Made by a program: the position numbers and the translations under genes
Notes under the pieces: model-generated
The model's database searches: none
What the model saw: only the letters and a program-made list of their open reading frames with translations
Told to the model about the DNA's origin: nothing
Source: Echiichthys vipera
Taxonomy: Eukaryota > Chordata > Actinopteri > Perciformes > Trachinidae
Assembly (NCBI GenBank): GCA_963691815.1
Contig: OY829667.1
Coordinates: 14,503,418 to 14,567,417 of the forward strand
Direction: 5' to 3'
Length of the DNA: 64,000 nt
Shown: positions 14,162-25,761 of the stretch, one piece after another
How positions within the stretch are numbered: the stretch's first letter is position 1
Layout of the letters: each line of letters begins with the position of its first letter

Positions 14162-14257
<96 letters not shown>
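14162..14257. repeat. (CA)n microsatellite
   Basis: About 96 bases of pure CA dinucleotide. It is the fourth dinucleotide tract within 710 bases. Confidence 0.95.
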
Positions 14258-14258
<1 letters not shown>

Positions 14259-16795
14259 TCTAAAAACCAGCCACCCTGAGGGATCCTCAGTCTTTGAGTG
14301 TTTGCACTACGCTCACCCTGGCTGCCTTTACACCTCCACCCAGAGCTTCTCTCCATTTTTATGTCACAGCCACTCGTAGTAGCTGTGGCTTTTACTCTGA
14401 GTGACTTGCAGTTGTAGTTGAGTACAAACCAGAAAATAAATCCAGATTCAAGGGGACCAGCTATCACTTTATGAACAAAGCTTCACGAACAGAGGATTGA
14501 GTCAAGCTGACTTGTTTATGAATCGGTGTGTTTGCATCGTCTTTGGACAACAGCTGTGGTAAACACAAGGAAAGGGTTTGGGGTTTTTTTGCAAGAAGGA
14601 AGCATGTGGACAAAATGCTACTGCTGGAAGGGAAAAGATGTATGACGACGTTAGATTCAGTTCAATTCATCACCTCCAGCCATAATTCATAAGGAGTTGG
14701 CACTCGCCGGCTCTTTCTCCTTCATTTCTTTAATTTCAAAAGCAAATACCACTGTGGTGATGAGAAATCACTCCTCCTTCAAAACAATGCCAAAAAGAAG
14801 CGTGTCAAACTGTGTGTGTGTGTGTGGGCCTGTGAGCGATGCCAAGAAGCAATACAGTTTGATAACAGAGCAGATGGATAACACTGGCACGTTTGATTTG
14901 TTTGTGTTCAGGAAATGGGAGCAACAGAGCGCTGGTAAAACTAATGAAGTTAAATGGAACCAAGTCTTTCATTAGCACAAAGCTTTCCCGTATGATAAAA
15001 AAAAAAAAAAAACGCTGCCCTTTCTTCAGCGCAGAGAGGCAGCCAAAATGCTGATTTTCAAAACGGCATCATTTTCAGACTGCACGCCTGCCCTTTTTTT
15101 TTTGGAATCTGTCGCAGTGGGGAGCACCTGGAACTTCCACAAACTCCAGGACAAACAATGAACACTTGAGCTTGGAAAGCAAGTTTTAAGAGATATTCTG
15201 CAGTAGAGTTGCCTTTGCACAGCGGGGGTGTGTGAGTGTTTGAAGCTGGAGATGTGCAGCGTGTGTCACAGGGAGTAGAGGAGAAGCAAAGAGACTGCGA
15301 TAGCGTGACAACAGAGTGGATTATGGTTATTTAGGAGCTCCTGTGGTCCACTCGTGCGTCATTATATTTTTATTCTTTTCCTGTTTATCGCTCTATCGCT
15401 TCTGATCCTCATCCCTGCTTTAAACCAATCAGAGAACCACCAGAGACGACAACCCTTCCACCACACACACATAAGCATACACACGTACAGACAAACCACC
15501 CGCTCCACTGAAGCTGACACTTACAAGATTTCACAATCACACATGCATGCACTTGTGAACACACCGTCACACACACATCGCATGCGGAAAAAAACCCGCA
15601 GCCATGCATGCAACGTAGCTGGACAGCTTGTATGTGTGTGTCTTATCAGATTATGTAAGATAGGTTTGGGTTTATGCTGCTGTGACAGATTACTGAGCAA
15701 GAGAATGATAGCAAAAGCCAGGACAGAAAAGACTAGAACAAAACAGATGAGTACATTAGGAAATATAATGTAAGGAAATATCATTGAAAATGATGTTGAC
15801 TGGGCAGGAAGAGACCATGATAAGGATATATGGGAGTGAAAACAGAGGAGATGTGAAGCGGAGAGAGGAGGGCACCAGGTGAGAAGGTCGGAGAGAGTAA
15901 TGGGGCGAGCTGAAAAACAGATGAGAGAGAGGAGAGGAAACTAGATGGGGAGGGGAATTTGGGGATGTGAGAGAATAGAACGACAGAGAATGAGAGAGAA
16001 GGATGAACACAAAGAGTGGAGGTAATCAGAAAAAAAGATGTGGGAGAGCGAGTGGCTATATAAGAGGAAAACCAAAGTGCAAAGAAGGAAAGAGGTGGAA
16101 AGAAATGAAAGTGAAAAATATATAACTGTTCCACTGTCGTAATAAATCCCATACCAATGCTGGGACTTTCTAAATCCACAATTGTATTCACAATGGGTCA
16201 AATGACTATGACATAACCTTTCTAGGATGTCTGACTCCACCCAAATGCAAGTAATGAAGATTGAATCCCTGGTCTTTGTTTCAGTAGGCAAAAAAACAAC
16301 CCGTTCTGATCCCAACTCCTGCCATTTTGTCAGGACCCTTTTGTGTCACATGTCAGTGCACTGGAGAGGCCTGCATGTAAAACACATCATGCTCCGAGTC
16401 GCCTCACTTGGTAGCCATGTGTGTCAAAAGCAGGAAGCTCTTGGTCGTTGTTTTAAACACAAGGAACACGTTGTTTACTTTGTGAACTCACAAAAACCAC
16501 TTGGTTAGATCATGCGGGGGGTTAGACTAAGTTAGTTTACAACAGAGCTACAGTGATGCAGGGGACATAAAGGGACATGAACCGCGGTTAAAGTCTGGGA
16601 TTTGTTTGACACCTCCACCACCCGACCTGCCTACTTACTCAGAGTTTGGCGCTCTTAATCGTGGAGCATTTGCTCTGAGCGTCCAATATTGGCGTTTGCC
16701 AAGGGCCGTTACAAAATGGCAGCATTTGACGAACGGGGAATGGGATGGGGCAGAGAAGACCAAAGACACACAAACATGTAGCAGTATTGTAGTGT
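14258..16795. other. non-coding stretch, purine-rich in part
   Basis: A poly-A run lies at about 14,998-15,012. From about 15,830 to 16,100 the plus strand is purine-rich (GA-rich), which gives long artefactual Ser/Phe frames on the minus strand. No exon is supported. Confidence 0.45.
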
Positions 16796-16880
16796 GTATT
16801 ATTATGATTATTATGATTATTATGATTATTATGATTATTATGATTATGACTATTATTATTATTATTATTATTGTTATTGC

Positions 16881-16914
<34 letters not shown>

Positions 16915-16915
16915 A
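16796..16915. repeat. compound trinucleotide-type tract (ATTATG)n-(ATT)n-(GTT)n
   Basis: Six-base units (attatg) grade into ATT and then GTT units over about 120 bases. Homopolymeric Ile, Asn or Thr frames across it are artefacts. Confidence 0.93.
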
Positions 16916-18251
16916 TAAATCCCTGTAAAATCAAACATGGACTTTTATTTTGAAGGGTACAGGCCAACAATTGCTAATTTATTTTTCTGGGAGTCAATGT
17001 GTTGTAATGCAGAATTTGTACACTCAGAATTGTCCGTGGTTTTTTTGTTTATTTAGGAATTATGTTTGTTTTTTTTCTTCTTTTATTTTACTGAATTTAC
17101 TACATAGTATATATTTCAGGAAGTTTGATAAATAACACAATGCAAACCCACTAGAAATACACACAGTACAAATTTTGGAAAAGGGAATATTCAATCCTCC
17201 TTACTGTTATGGTTTTTCATGTAATGCCAGTATATATATATAGAGAGAGAGAGACGCAGGGGGGAGTTAAACTAGAGGGAGGACTGAAAGTGAGACAGAC
17301 ATGGAGACAGGAGAGATGGAGAAAATTAAAGAGTGAAGGCTCCACAAACTGGGTGGAGAGGGCAAGAGAGCGAAGAAATGACAGGGTAGAGAGCGGAGGG
17401 AAAGAGGTAGAGCAAGGTCAAATGGAGAAAAGGAATAAATCTGTGTGCTTCAGCCGTCTGACAACCAGTAGCCACTCCAGAGAGGATCGGATCACACTCT
17501 CCTCAATTTAACGCCAATGCTTCAGAATCCTCCTTTAAAAAAGGACAAACAATACTTTCACAATGCAAACAGTTCACTTCACATGATGCCTATTGAAGCC
17601 AGGCGCCTGTCCATTCAGAAAATCCCTTTAAAAAGGTCAAGGTATTCTTCACTAGCCTCCGTTTTCATGGTTGATTAGATGAGTCTGTGTCCATTTCACA
17701 TCATGCATCCCATTCATGAATTCAAAAGAGCAGATTGTGCTGAATCTAGCCTCCGAGAGCGACTGAGAAAATGACAAAAGCAGTTTTCTCCCTCAATCTT
17801 TCAGAAATCATAACTTTCCTCCACTTAGCGTAATCTCATGCCGCCAAGCATCAAACCATCCCTGAAATGTAATTTAAGGCAACAACAACATCGCAGACAA
17901 CAACAACAACGTCTCCGGTACAGTCTGCCCTGTGAATCATCGCAGACGGCTCTCACACACACGCACACACACACACACTCACACACACACACACACACAG
18001 ACAAACAGATTCACAGACACAGTTACCATCTCTCACACACTGTCGACAGTTCAGGTGTCTGTGTCAAAGGCTGAGGTTCTTCACAAAACAAATGGCTCCC
18101 GTCCACTCAGACCTGTCTATTCTTAGCAGCAGCAGGGCGAGCCTCTCTGCATATCAATGCCCAGCTCATCTTTAAACATCATCTGCTGGGGTGACAGTGT
18201 TGACGGCACCATCACGTGTGCTTGTGTCTGTTTGCAAATATACATCTGTCA
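16916..18251. other. non-coding stretch with purine-rich segment and a short (CA)n tract
   Basis: From about 17,230 to 17,440 the plus strand is GA-rich. A (CA)n tract is at about 17,955-17,999. A 100-residue frame at 17,209-17,511 is rich in Arg, Glu and Gly because of the purine bias and has no domain. Confidence 0.45.
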
Positions 18252-18348
18252 GTGTGTGTGTGTGTGTGTGTGTGTGCGTGTGTGTGTGTGTGTTTGCGTG
18301 TGTGTTCGTGTGTGCGTGAGTGCGTGAGTGCGTGCACGTGCGTGCGTG

Positions 18349-18380
<32 letters not shown>

Positions 18381-18396
18381 TGCATGCGTACGTGTG
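18252..18396. repeat. (GT)n/(GTGC)n compound microsatellite
   Basis: About 145 bases of GT with many TGCG and TGAG variants. Alternating purine-pyrimidine throughout makes it prone to Z-DNA. Confidence 0.92.
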
Positions 18397-18879
18397 TGAT
18401 AACCTGGTAAGTGGGTCCTGACAAACAATCCTTTGTGACCGATTCTGCAGAAAAATCCTCATCTAGTCTGAATAACCGGATTTTAACATGTTGTGTTTTT
18501 ATTGGGTTCCATTCCTATTAAAAGATTGGCTAAAATGCATTTTTCTGTTTGAAAATTGTTTTAAGAAATATGGGAGATCTGATTACTGCTTAAATATTTT
18601 CATGCAAAAAAGGCATTAGGGTTGAGACAACTGTGTTTTTTAAACAGGGACACAACTTTGGAATTCTTACAATTAGAAGTTGAATTTACAAGCTCCAAAC
18701 GCTCCATTGTTCAATTCAATACATGGGGACTTAAGGACTCTTTACCATTATACTATAATTTTAGCTACGGTAGCTGCTGTTCAGCACATGATACAGAGGC
18801 TTGCTTTAAAGGATTTTGCATTGTAAAAAGTGAGATTTTCATGTCTTATTTGATTCTAAAACAGTTCAAGGTGCTATAT

Positions 18880-19265
18880 CAATACCATGGGAATCAAAAT
18901 GCCCAATCCACAGAGAAACGCAAACAGCCTGTATTCAGAAAGTGTGACTTTAAATGAGCCGCCAGGACTTCTGTACCATTGTGATGTCACAACTATACTA
19001 TTTTTTTTTTTTTTTTTTTTTTTTTTATATGTACAAAGCACCGCTACAATGCCGTTACAGTCATTCCCCGGCTGCAATGAGGGTGCAGAGACACCAAGAG
19101 CGCAGATGCGGAAGACCCAGAAAAGCTGACCGATCAGAGCAGACTGGGCTTTTTCAGGAGGGGGGCTTAAAGAGACCGGCGCTATAATGCAAGGGTAGAC
19201 ATGTTTTAGTAGAAATACTAAATACAAGTCTGAAGCTGAAAATGAGCATAACATGGGTCCTTTAA
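18880..19265. mobile_element. dispersed non-autonomous element (family A), plus-sense copy
   Basis: The segment carries the words gatcagagcagactgggctt, tttcaggagg and cttaaagagac, then gctgaaaatgagcataac. The first three recur in reverse complement at 57,590-57,735 inside a majin intron. A 26-base poly-T run (19,001-19,026) lies inside. There is no coding capacity. It is typical of MITE-like fish repeats; boundaries are approximate. Confidence 0.55.
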
Positions 19266-20619
19266 TGAAAAAATCCACATTACCATAAAGACAGCTACTA
19301 GTTTGTTCCTTTTCATTTTTCTATAGGATATGAACAGTTTGCTTCACAAGGTCATGTGATTACTTTCCCTCCATTCACATCATGTACTTGTGAATACAGT
19401 GAGTGAATGGCACTTCAAACCTTTACAGGCATTGCTGCTGCATTGCATCCTAATCTATCGAGGCAACTGTACAGTGCACAGAGGACCTGCTATCTCTGAC
19501 TGGGATGGATTGTTCGCTGTTTGATTGATGTCACCGGTGGATGCATCTGGAAACAATCACGCTATTTTGCATTTACCTGTAGGGATAGGTAAAATATGGC
19601 ATGACATAACAAAACTAACTCAGGAATGTAACATGTATTCCCACCGTAATAAAGACAGTGGATTTCTTCTTTCGCACTCCTCTGTCAGCAACCACATTTA
19701 GCCCTGCCCTTATTCATAAATGTATAAAATCTGGAGCTTTATGATCTTCACAATCCAAGGTGTTAGCAACAAACTGTCTTTATGGCTTTGCTTTATAGGG
19801 AAAATAATTCAACCCACTGTTGAAAATACTTCGGGGGGGTGAGGTACACAAGTGTGAGGGCCAAATCAGTCTGTCGTGCAAGTGAGATGACTGTTGGTGT
19901 ATCGGAAACTGACGCCCAGCTTGGAAATCACACCATTTGGCAATAAACGTGTCAAATAAATCCATGAAGTGATGCTTTGGGAGTGATTGGAAACTGAGCG
20001 GAATGAATGATGTGAGAGCTCCGGCAAGCTTGTTTGGCCCCATGAGAGAAATCAGGGTGATATTAGGTAGGCACTACTCATCTTTATTGTTTTTTTAAAC
20101 TCAGAGGGTGTTACGTTGAGAATAAGTCTGAAACCCATATTGTTCCAGCTCTCTTTGTAAGTAATTATTGATTTTTCTTTTAGTTTCCTATGATACTTGA
20201 TTGAGGTGCATTACTTTCCCCTCCATTATTTAAGGCCCTAGGTCACATCTAACTAAAATGGAAGTAGCTGTCTGTCTGTCTTTGTAGTTCCTCAACAATC
20301 GTTTGGATCCACTTCACACTTGGCGGGTATATTGCTGAGGACCCAAGAAAGTGCAATGTCGAGTGAGAGCTCTTGAGATCTAAAGGACAAGTAGTCTGTT
20401 ATGTACACACTGTGTAGTGTATTAAGAGGGGACCCCTTTCAACTGCTGCACCACCTAACAGCATGCTGAGTGAAGCTTTCTACAGTACATTCAAGAACAG
20501 ATGAAGAAAGAGAGACCGGAGATGTTTCACTATAATATAATAATAGTATAATGATGCATGTGTATCGCAAGGAGGCGCTTTTCGACTTTCTTCTTCTTCA
20601 TCTACTCACAACTATCATT
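19266..20619. other. non-coding stretch, nothing recognised
   Basis: No long open frame, repeat family or RNA gene can be recognised by eye. Confidence 0.4.
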
Positions 20620-20945
20620 CGTACCGTGCCCATCACGATCCACGGCTGAGGTCTACTTCGTTTGAGTGCAACTGTACTGTGCCTAGGTACGCTTTCCGGC
20701 TGTGGCCTGGTTGAAAGAAGTGGCCTCAGCACAGCACGATTACTCATGTACCAGGATGTGCACGTGCCCAAGCATTCACGGTGGTCCCGGCGACTATTTA
20801 TATGCATCTGCTCCCTGCGACGGACATTTAAAAAAATGCCTCCCAAAGGTTTGTGGTGGTCTGATGCGGAGGTGGAGTGTTTACTGCAGATTTGGTCTGA
20901 TAAAAGGTTCAAAAACACTTGGACAAAACAAAAACTCTAAGGGGT
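20620..20945 (+). mobile_element. decayed Harbinger-type element fragment with Myb/SANT-like start
   Basis: An ATG at 20,836 begins a short frame with the motif WWSDAEVECLLQIWSD. This is the pattern of the Myb/SANT-like DNA-binding protein carried by PIF/Harbinger transposons (W, acidic residue, LL-x-IW). The frame stops after 34 residues, so the gene is broken. About 200 bases upstream also match a second copy at 57,150-57,500. Family assignment is inference from the motif. Confidence 0.5.
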
Positions 20946-23900
20946 GATCATGTATAAGCAGGAAGAAATTGTGCCAAGGCCCGGATCGCTTCAAGTAATG
21001 TGAGTGCAGGCCGGGCTTGGGCCGCAGGGGAAGAGGGAGGGCAGACAATCACGCAAAAGCATGGTAGGGATCAAGTCACAATACGAATGGTAAGTGTGAG
21101 TGGACCCCTGTATCAACTGTTGCCCAACAGTTTCCTGCTACATCAGTCTTTTGGTCATGTTGTATTTTCTGTTTTTATGGCTGAATTTAACAAGTTCCTG
21201 CACTGACTGTAAAGTTTGGGGGTTGATAGTATAAGTACTACCCATGGCTTTAATTCACAGTAGACTCTAGTCCAGCAAGTGTTGAGGTGCCAAAATGTGA
21301 TGTGGTGTTTGGGCAGGGCAGCAAGCATATTGGGCACTTTCCATGGATCTCAGACACTACATAAAACATAACAGGATAGGCCAACTACTTTGTGTCACAG
21401 CCAGAAAAGAAATGAACACTAGGCTCCATCACTGTCCTCACATTCTATTGTTATAGGAACTTAATTAATCAACCTGTAGTCAGGACACCACGCTTTTTAA
21501 CGTCCTGAGGGAGAACTCACAGTTAGGTTGCAGTGAGATTAAAATGCCTCGAGAAATCATGCTGATTAAAGCAGCAGTCCAAACAGATGAAGGAGATGGA
21601 GTGGCCTTTTTAAAATGTAGATTCAGGCTACTTTTCCAACACAAGAGAAAACTAAATTAAAATGTAGTTGGGGAGTCCGTTAGAAAGCTTGACATGAGAA
21701 CTGAAAGTTTAATGATCCCTGTGGGAAGAATGCATGAGGAAACTGAAGCTGCACTGCACTGCACACATCAGGCCAATGGAGCCCCAAAGTGTTTAGTATT
21801 TAATGGATAAAAAGTCATTATGAGACTGGATAAATCATAACATATACATATATATAAATTTATAAATTAACATTTTTTTTAAGTCTCTTACTTTGATAAT
21901 GGCCTTCCCAGTGACAGTTTTATTTTATGTCACATTTCATTTCATAATGAAACAGTGGAGTTCATCAGCTTCTCACCTTTCAGGCAATCACGTGCCCCCT
22001 GCCTCTCTAAATCAACAACTGCTGTCCAATTCAGCCAGTTAGCTCATGTTAGCTAGAGCAACAACAATGTCCTTTAGTTTAGCTTACCAGCTGCACATGC
22101 TAACTAACTAGCTAGCTAAGCAGCTGGGCTAGGATTAACCTTGGATGTATTCGGCTGCTCATGTTGACTAGAACAACAACAATAATGTTGAACCAGACAG
22201 GTTCATCCGGAGTTATCTCAACAGCCTTTTGATTCTTTAGATGTTAAACACTCACAGATACACAACAGGAGCTAGCTAACACTGCTAACAATGTCCCTTC
22301 ATTTCGAGTAATACACCAAGCTAAACCCTGCTTAGCTAAAATAACATTTTGAGGTTGACTTTCAATGATTTCTTCATTATTTCACAATCTATCGGTTAAT
22401 TTATTTATTTCACACAAATAATTAATTTCGTATTTGTCTCAAATGTCTTTTCAGTGTATTTAATATTGAACACTTTGGGGATCCATACAGGCAATGAGCA
22501 ATATCTGAAAAATGTGAAAGTCATGAATTCTGGAATCCATAATATGCTTGGAGGCCTTCAGGGGACCATAAATAATTGTTTAGCAATTAGACATTTGAAT
22601 TTTCCGCCTATGTCTCATTCAATTAAAAACTTGAAATGAGTTAAGTTATTGCCAACTGTCATTTCTCCTCTGCACACCAAGTAAAAATCTTCTGGCTACG
22701 TGGTTCCTGCTTCTTCCTCTTCTTTATTTCTTCTTTTTGTACTTCCTAGTCATTGTTAACATCATCTCCTCCCTGACACCATTCAGAACACAAGTCATCC
22801 ATCTCCAGGCCAACAACCCCCCACTGACAGTAGGCTACTAACTACATCTAACACACACAAACACACAGGAGAGAAGAGGATTATGACCACAGGGACTTTC
22901 CTGTCCCTCCCAGCTACTGGCCCGACACGCTTTACTGACAGGAGCGGGATCCCAGGGGTCAGTAATCGCACAGGACCAACCAGAGGCCGGTGCCAGTGAT
23001 ACACATAACCAGCTTATTAACATGGAAAAGAATAGAGGCCAAGATGTGGGTAACCACCTTCTCCAGCGGGGACCTAAGTGTGTTGTTTAAGTCATTAATG
23101 GATTAGTTGAGGATGCAGTCACAGGAAAGGAAGCGAGAGACAGAAAGAGAGTAAGTCTGGGATATTTTTGGAAGCCGCACAAACACACAGAGACTTAGCA
23201 GGTACGGAAACAGCATGTATTATGTGCATAAACAAAGCACACACGTACCTAGTGGCGAACTATAAATGTGACATCCTAACCAAATCACTGTCAATATTGA
23301 TATTTCCAGGAATAGGCCTGTGACAAAATAATGAATAAATGCATGTGGTTTTACTGCCAAACACCTGGTTTCTCTGGCCTCACACAGGATGAAAAACTGG
23401 ATGGATGGATGCCGTGTCCAAGTTCGTTCAGAGCACAAATATACACAAAATGAATAGGATTTCTTTTTTTGTAGATTCAAATTCGGACACTAATGGAAAT
23501 TTACTCAGAATCATCACCAAAGTTCCATCTTGTCTCAAGAAGTCGTTTCTTTGTCAGCGCCTATAAACCAACTTAATTCAAGCAATTTCCCTTTTATTCT
23601 TCCCCTAATTAAATCATGTTAACTTGCTGCCAGGAATCATCAGAATACATTTTTTTTGACCCGCAGAAGCTGAAAACAGCTTTGCCTGTCTGAACTGTCC
23701 AAAATGTTCTATCACAACCCTGCAGACTTGACCCACACTGGCTACTGGATAGTAGCGGCCAGCTACACGGCATCAAAGCTGCTTAACACAAAGACTTATT
23801 GTTGCTGATGGAAGCTGGAAATAGTTTGAGATATGCAAATCAATCTACAGCCTAAATTTCCTTAGACAGCTTGGGTGTTTGAATTATTGAGAGGGTGACA

Positions 23901-24079
23901 TATCTTTATGTTAATTATTCATCTTCGCTTTAAGAAAAAAGTCTTCATCATCATCATGCTGCCATTAGCTCAGCTTTTATTGTGATATTACCGCCATCAA
24001 TAAAATCATGACAACTGCGCCAATATAGCTGTTATGAAATGGAACACAATCATCTGCATCCATTGTGATCACCATCAGA
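20946..24079. other. non-coding stretch
   Basis: No exon is recognised. Around 22,020-22,140 there are repeated agctagc and gctaac words. Around 23,570-23,640 an AT-rich high-complexity segment with taattaaa could be a conserved element. Open frames are short and lack domains. Confidence 0.4.
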
Positions 24080-24530
24080 ACTACCATCATATGCCATCAG
24101 AGTGAATTTTTACTGGCACCATTTTCATCATCATTTGCTCCCCTTCGCTCAGCTATCATCATCGTCAAAACTCCAATCACAAACATTTTTATCATCAGTT
24201 GCACCATCCTGCTGCTGCTGCTGCTCCTCCCCATCATCATCGCTGCCACCAGCAGCAGCAGCACCACCATCAATATCGCCAGCATTATCATCATCACCAG
24301 CATACCACCAATAGAAATCAATAAAACTTTATTTATATACTTTCCTACGGAGGGCTTTACACATAACTCACAAGCTGACAATGAGGCAGCATACATGTAG
24401 ACAATTGGTAATAAAAAGGATGAAAATGTAATTATAAAACCATTAAAACAGATCATCACCACCAGTACCATCATCGAAACTCCCATCATCATCATTATCA
24501 TCATCTTCCTCATCATCTTCAGCACTAAAA
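24080..24530. repeat. imperfect (CAT)n region with an inserted dispersed repeat
   Basis: Many short CAT, CAG and ATC trinucleotide runs occur across the segment. Between about 24,315 and 24,440 the tract is broken by a segment with aaaactttatttatatac, which resembles a common fish interspersed repeat end. Frames of poly-Met and poly-Ile across the trinucleotides are artefacts. Confidence 0.55.
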
Positions 24531-24904
24531 GATATTTTAAACAAGCATGTAAGCATCCCCATAAAGACGGGGCTGTAATCTAAATAACACAATGTATCCA
24601 ACGACTGTTGTGTATTTCAATTAAGTCAGTTCAATCATCATTATCAGCGTTAATCCTCACCGTTATTTCCTGTATCAGCATCACATTCTCATATTCTATT
24701 TGGCTGCAGTTCCCCCCTGTGCCTATCATTGCATCTCGTGCACCCTGACCCGGTGCGCAGTCCACTTACACCCGGATGGATGCGTTCACTATCCATGACC
24801 CTAATCTCATTCTCCCTCCCAGGCCACCGGCATCACAGCCTGCGCGATCCACAACCCCGCTAGGTAGGGTTATATCCCGGCAGCTTAGGGGAAATATCAC
24901 TCAC

Positions 24905-25560
24905 CGTTCTCTAGCGGAGACTGTGCGCTCGGTAAATGCTTAATTGGAGCGGCGCTAAGGCGTCTCCTGGACAGGGCAGGGCTCTGCGGTGTCGCACACA
25001 CCTGAGAGAGACACCCCCCCGGTCACGCATGGCTGTCCGATAGATTCCACCGCGATTACTCCCTGAGGCTACGTTCACTGTTCTCTTTTCTCTCTCCTCT
25101 CCCGTTCACCCTCCGCCTGATCTCACCCTGACAGGTTCCGCGCTCCGTGTTTACGCACGGGTGCACCGATCTGTGCAAATGACACCACCCGCTGCAATTA
25201 ACGGGACTGACAAAGTCCTCGCGCTTGTCTTCTGTCTCTCTCTCTCTCTCACGCACACACACACACACACACACACACGCACAGACACACACACACACAC
25301 ACACAAACACACACACGGGCTCACATATGGCAATAAGAGAAAAAAACAATTAATGCATCATTACTTCATATCATAACAATAATACACACGTTGTTTGTGT
25401 CTTCTCACCGGTTCGATACTCTGGAAGAAGCCCAGGTCGGGATCTGTTCATTCATTCACTCATCCCTCTATCTGTTCATCCTTCCCTCCGTTCAGTCCCT
25501 CATTCAGCAGCTGAATAAGCGGCTCCTCTTCTCTGAAGCGGCGGCGGCGGTGACAGAGCA
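24905..25560 (-). promoter_or_regulatory. possible promoter and non-coding first exon of a minus-strand gene
   Basis: This stretch is richer in CpG than its surroundings. On the minus strand a good splice donor (ctagagaacg followed by gtgagt) sits with the exon edge at plus 24,905. The only nearby minus-strand ATG (about 25,028) opens a short frame that stops just before this donor, so the exon would be 5' UTR. If real, the gene's first intron would run leftwards through the gene-poor 25 kb. No downstream coding exon was found, so this is a hypothesis. Confidence 0.25.
25250..25315. repeat. (CA)n microsatellite
   Basis: About 65 bases of CA with G and A interruptions, preceded by a short (TC)n run. 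Confidence 0.9.
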
Positions 25561-25572
25561 GGCGCACTTCAC

Positions 25573-25757
<185 letters not shown>

Positions 25758-25761
<4 letters not shown>

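Noticed and set aside
20662..20940. A 92-residue frame as a possible host gene
   Set aside because: Only the last third has a Myb/SANT-like motif in this frame's neighbourhood, and a second decayed copy exists at 57 kb, so it is a mobile-element remnant.
24097..24525. Poly-Met/Ile frame that looks like a membrane protein
   Set aside because: It is the translation of imperfect ATG/CAT trinucleotide runs.
24823..24872. Possible small plus-strand exon (cag acceptor and gtaggg donor)
   Set aside because: Too short, no protein match and no partner exon in phase.
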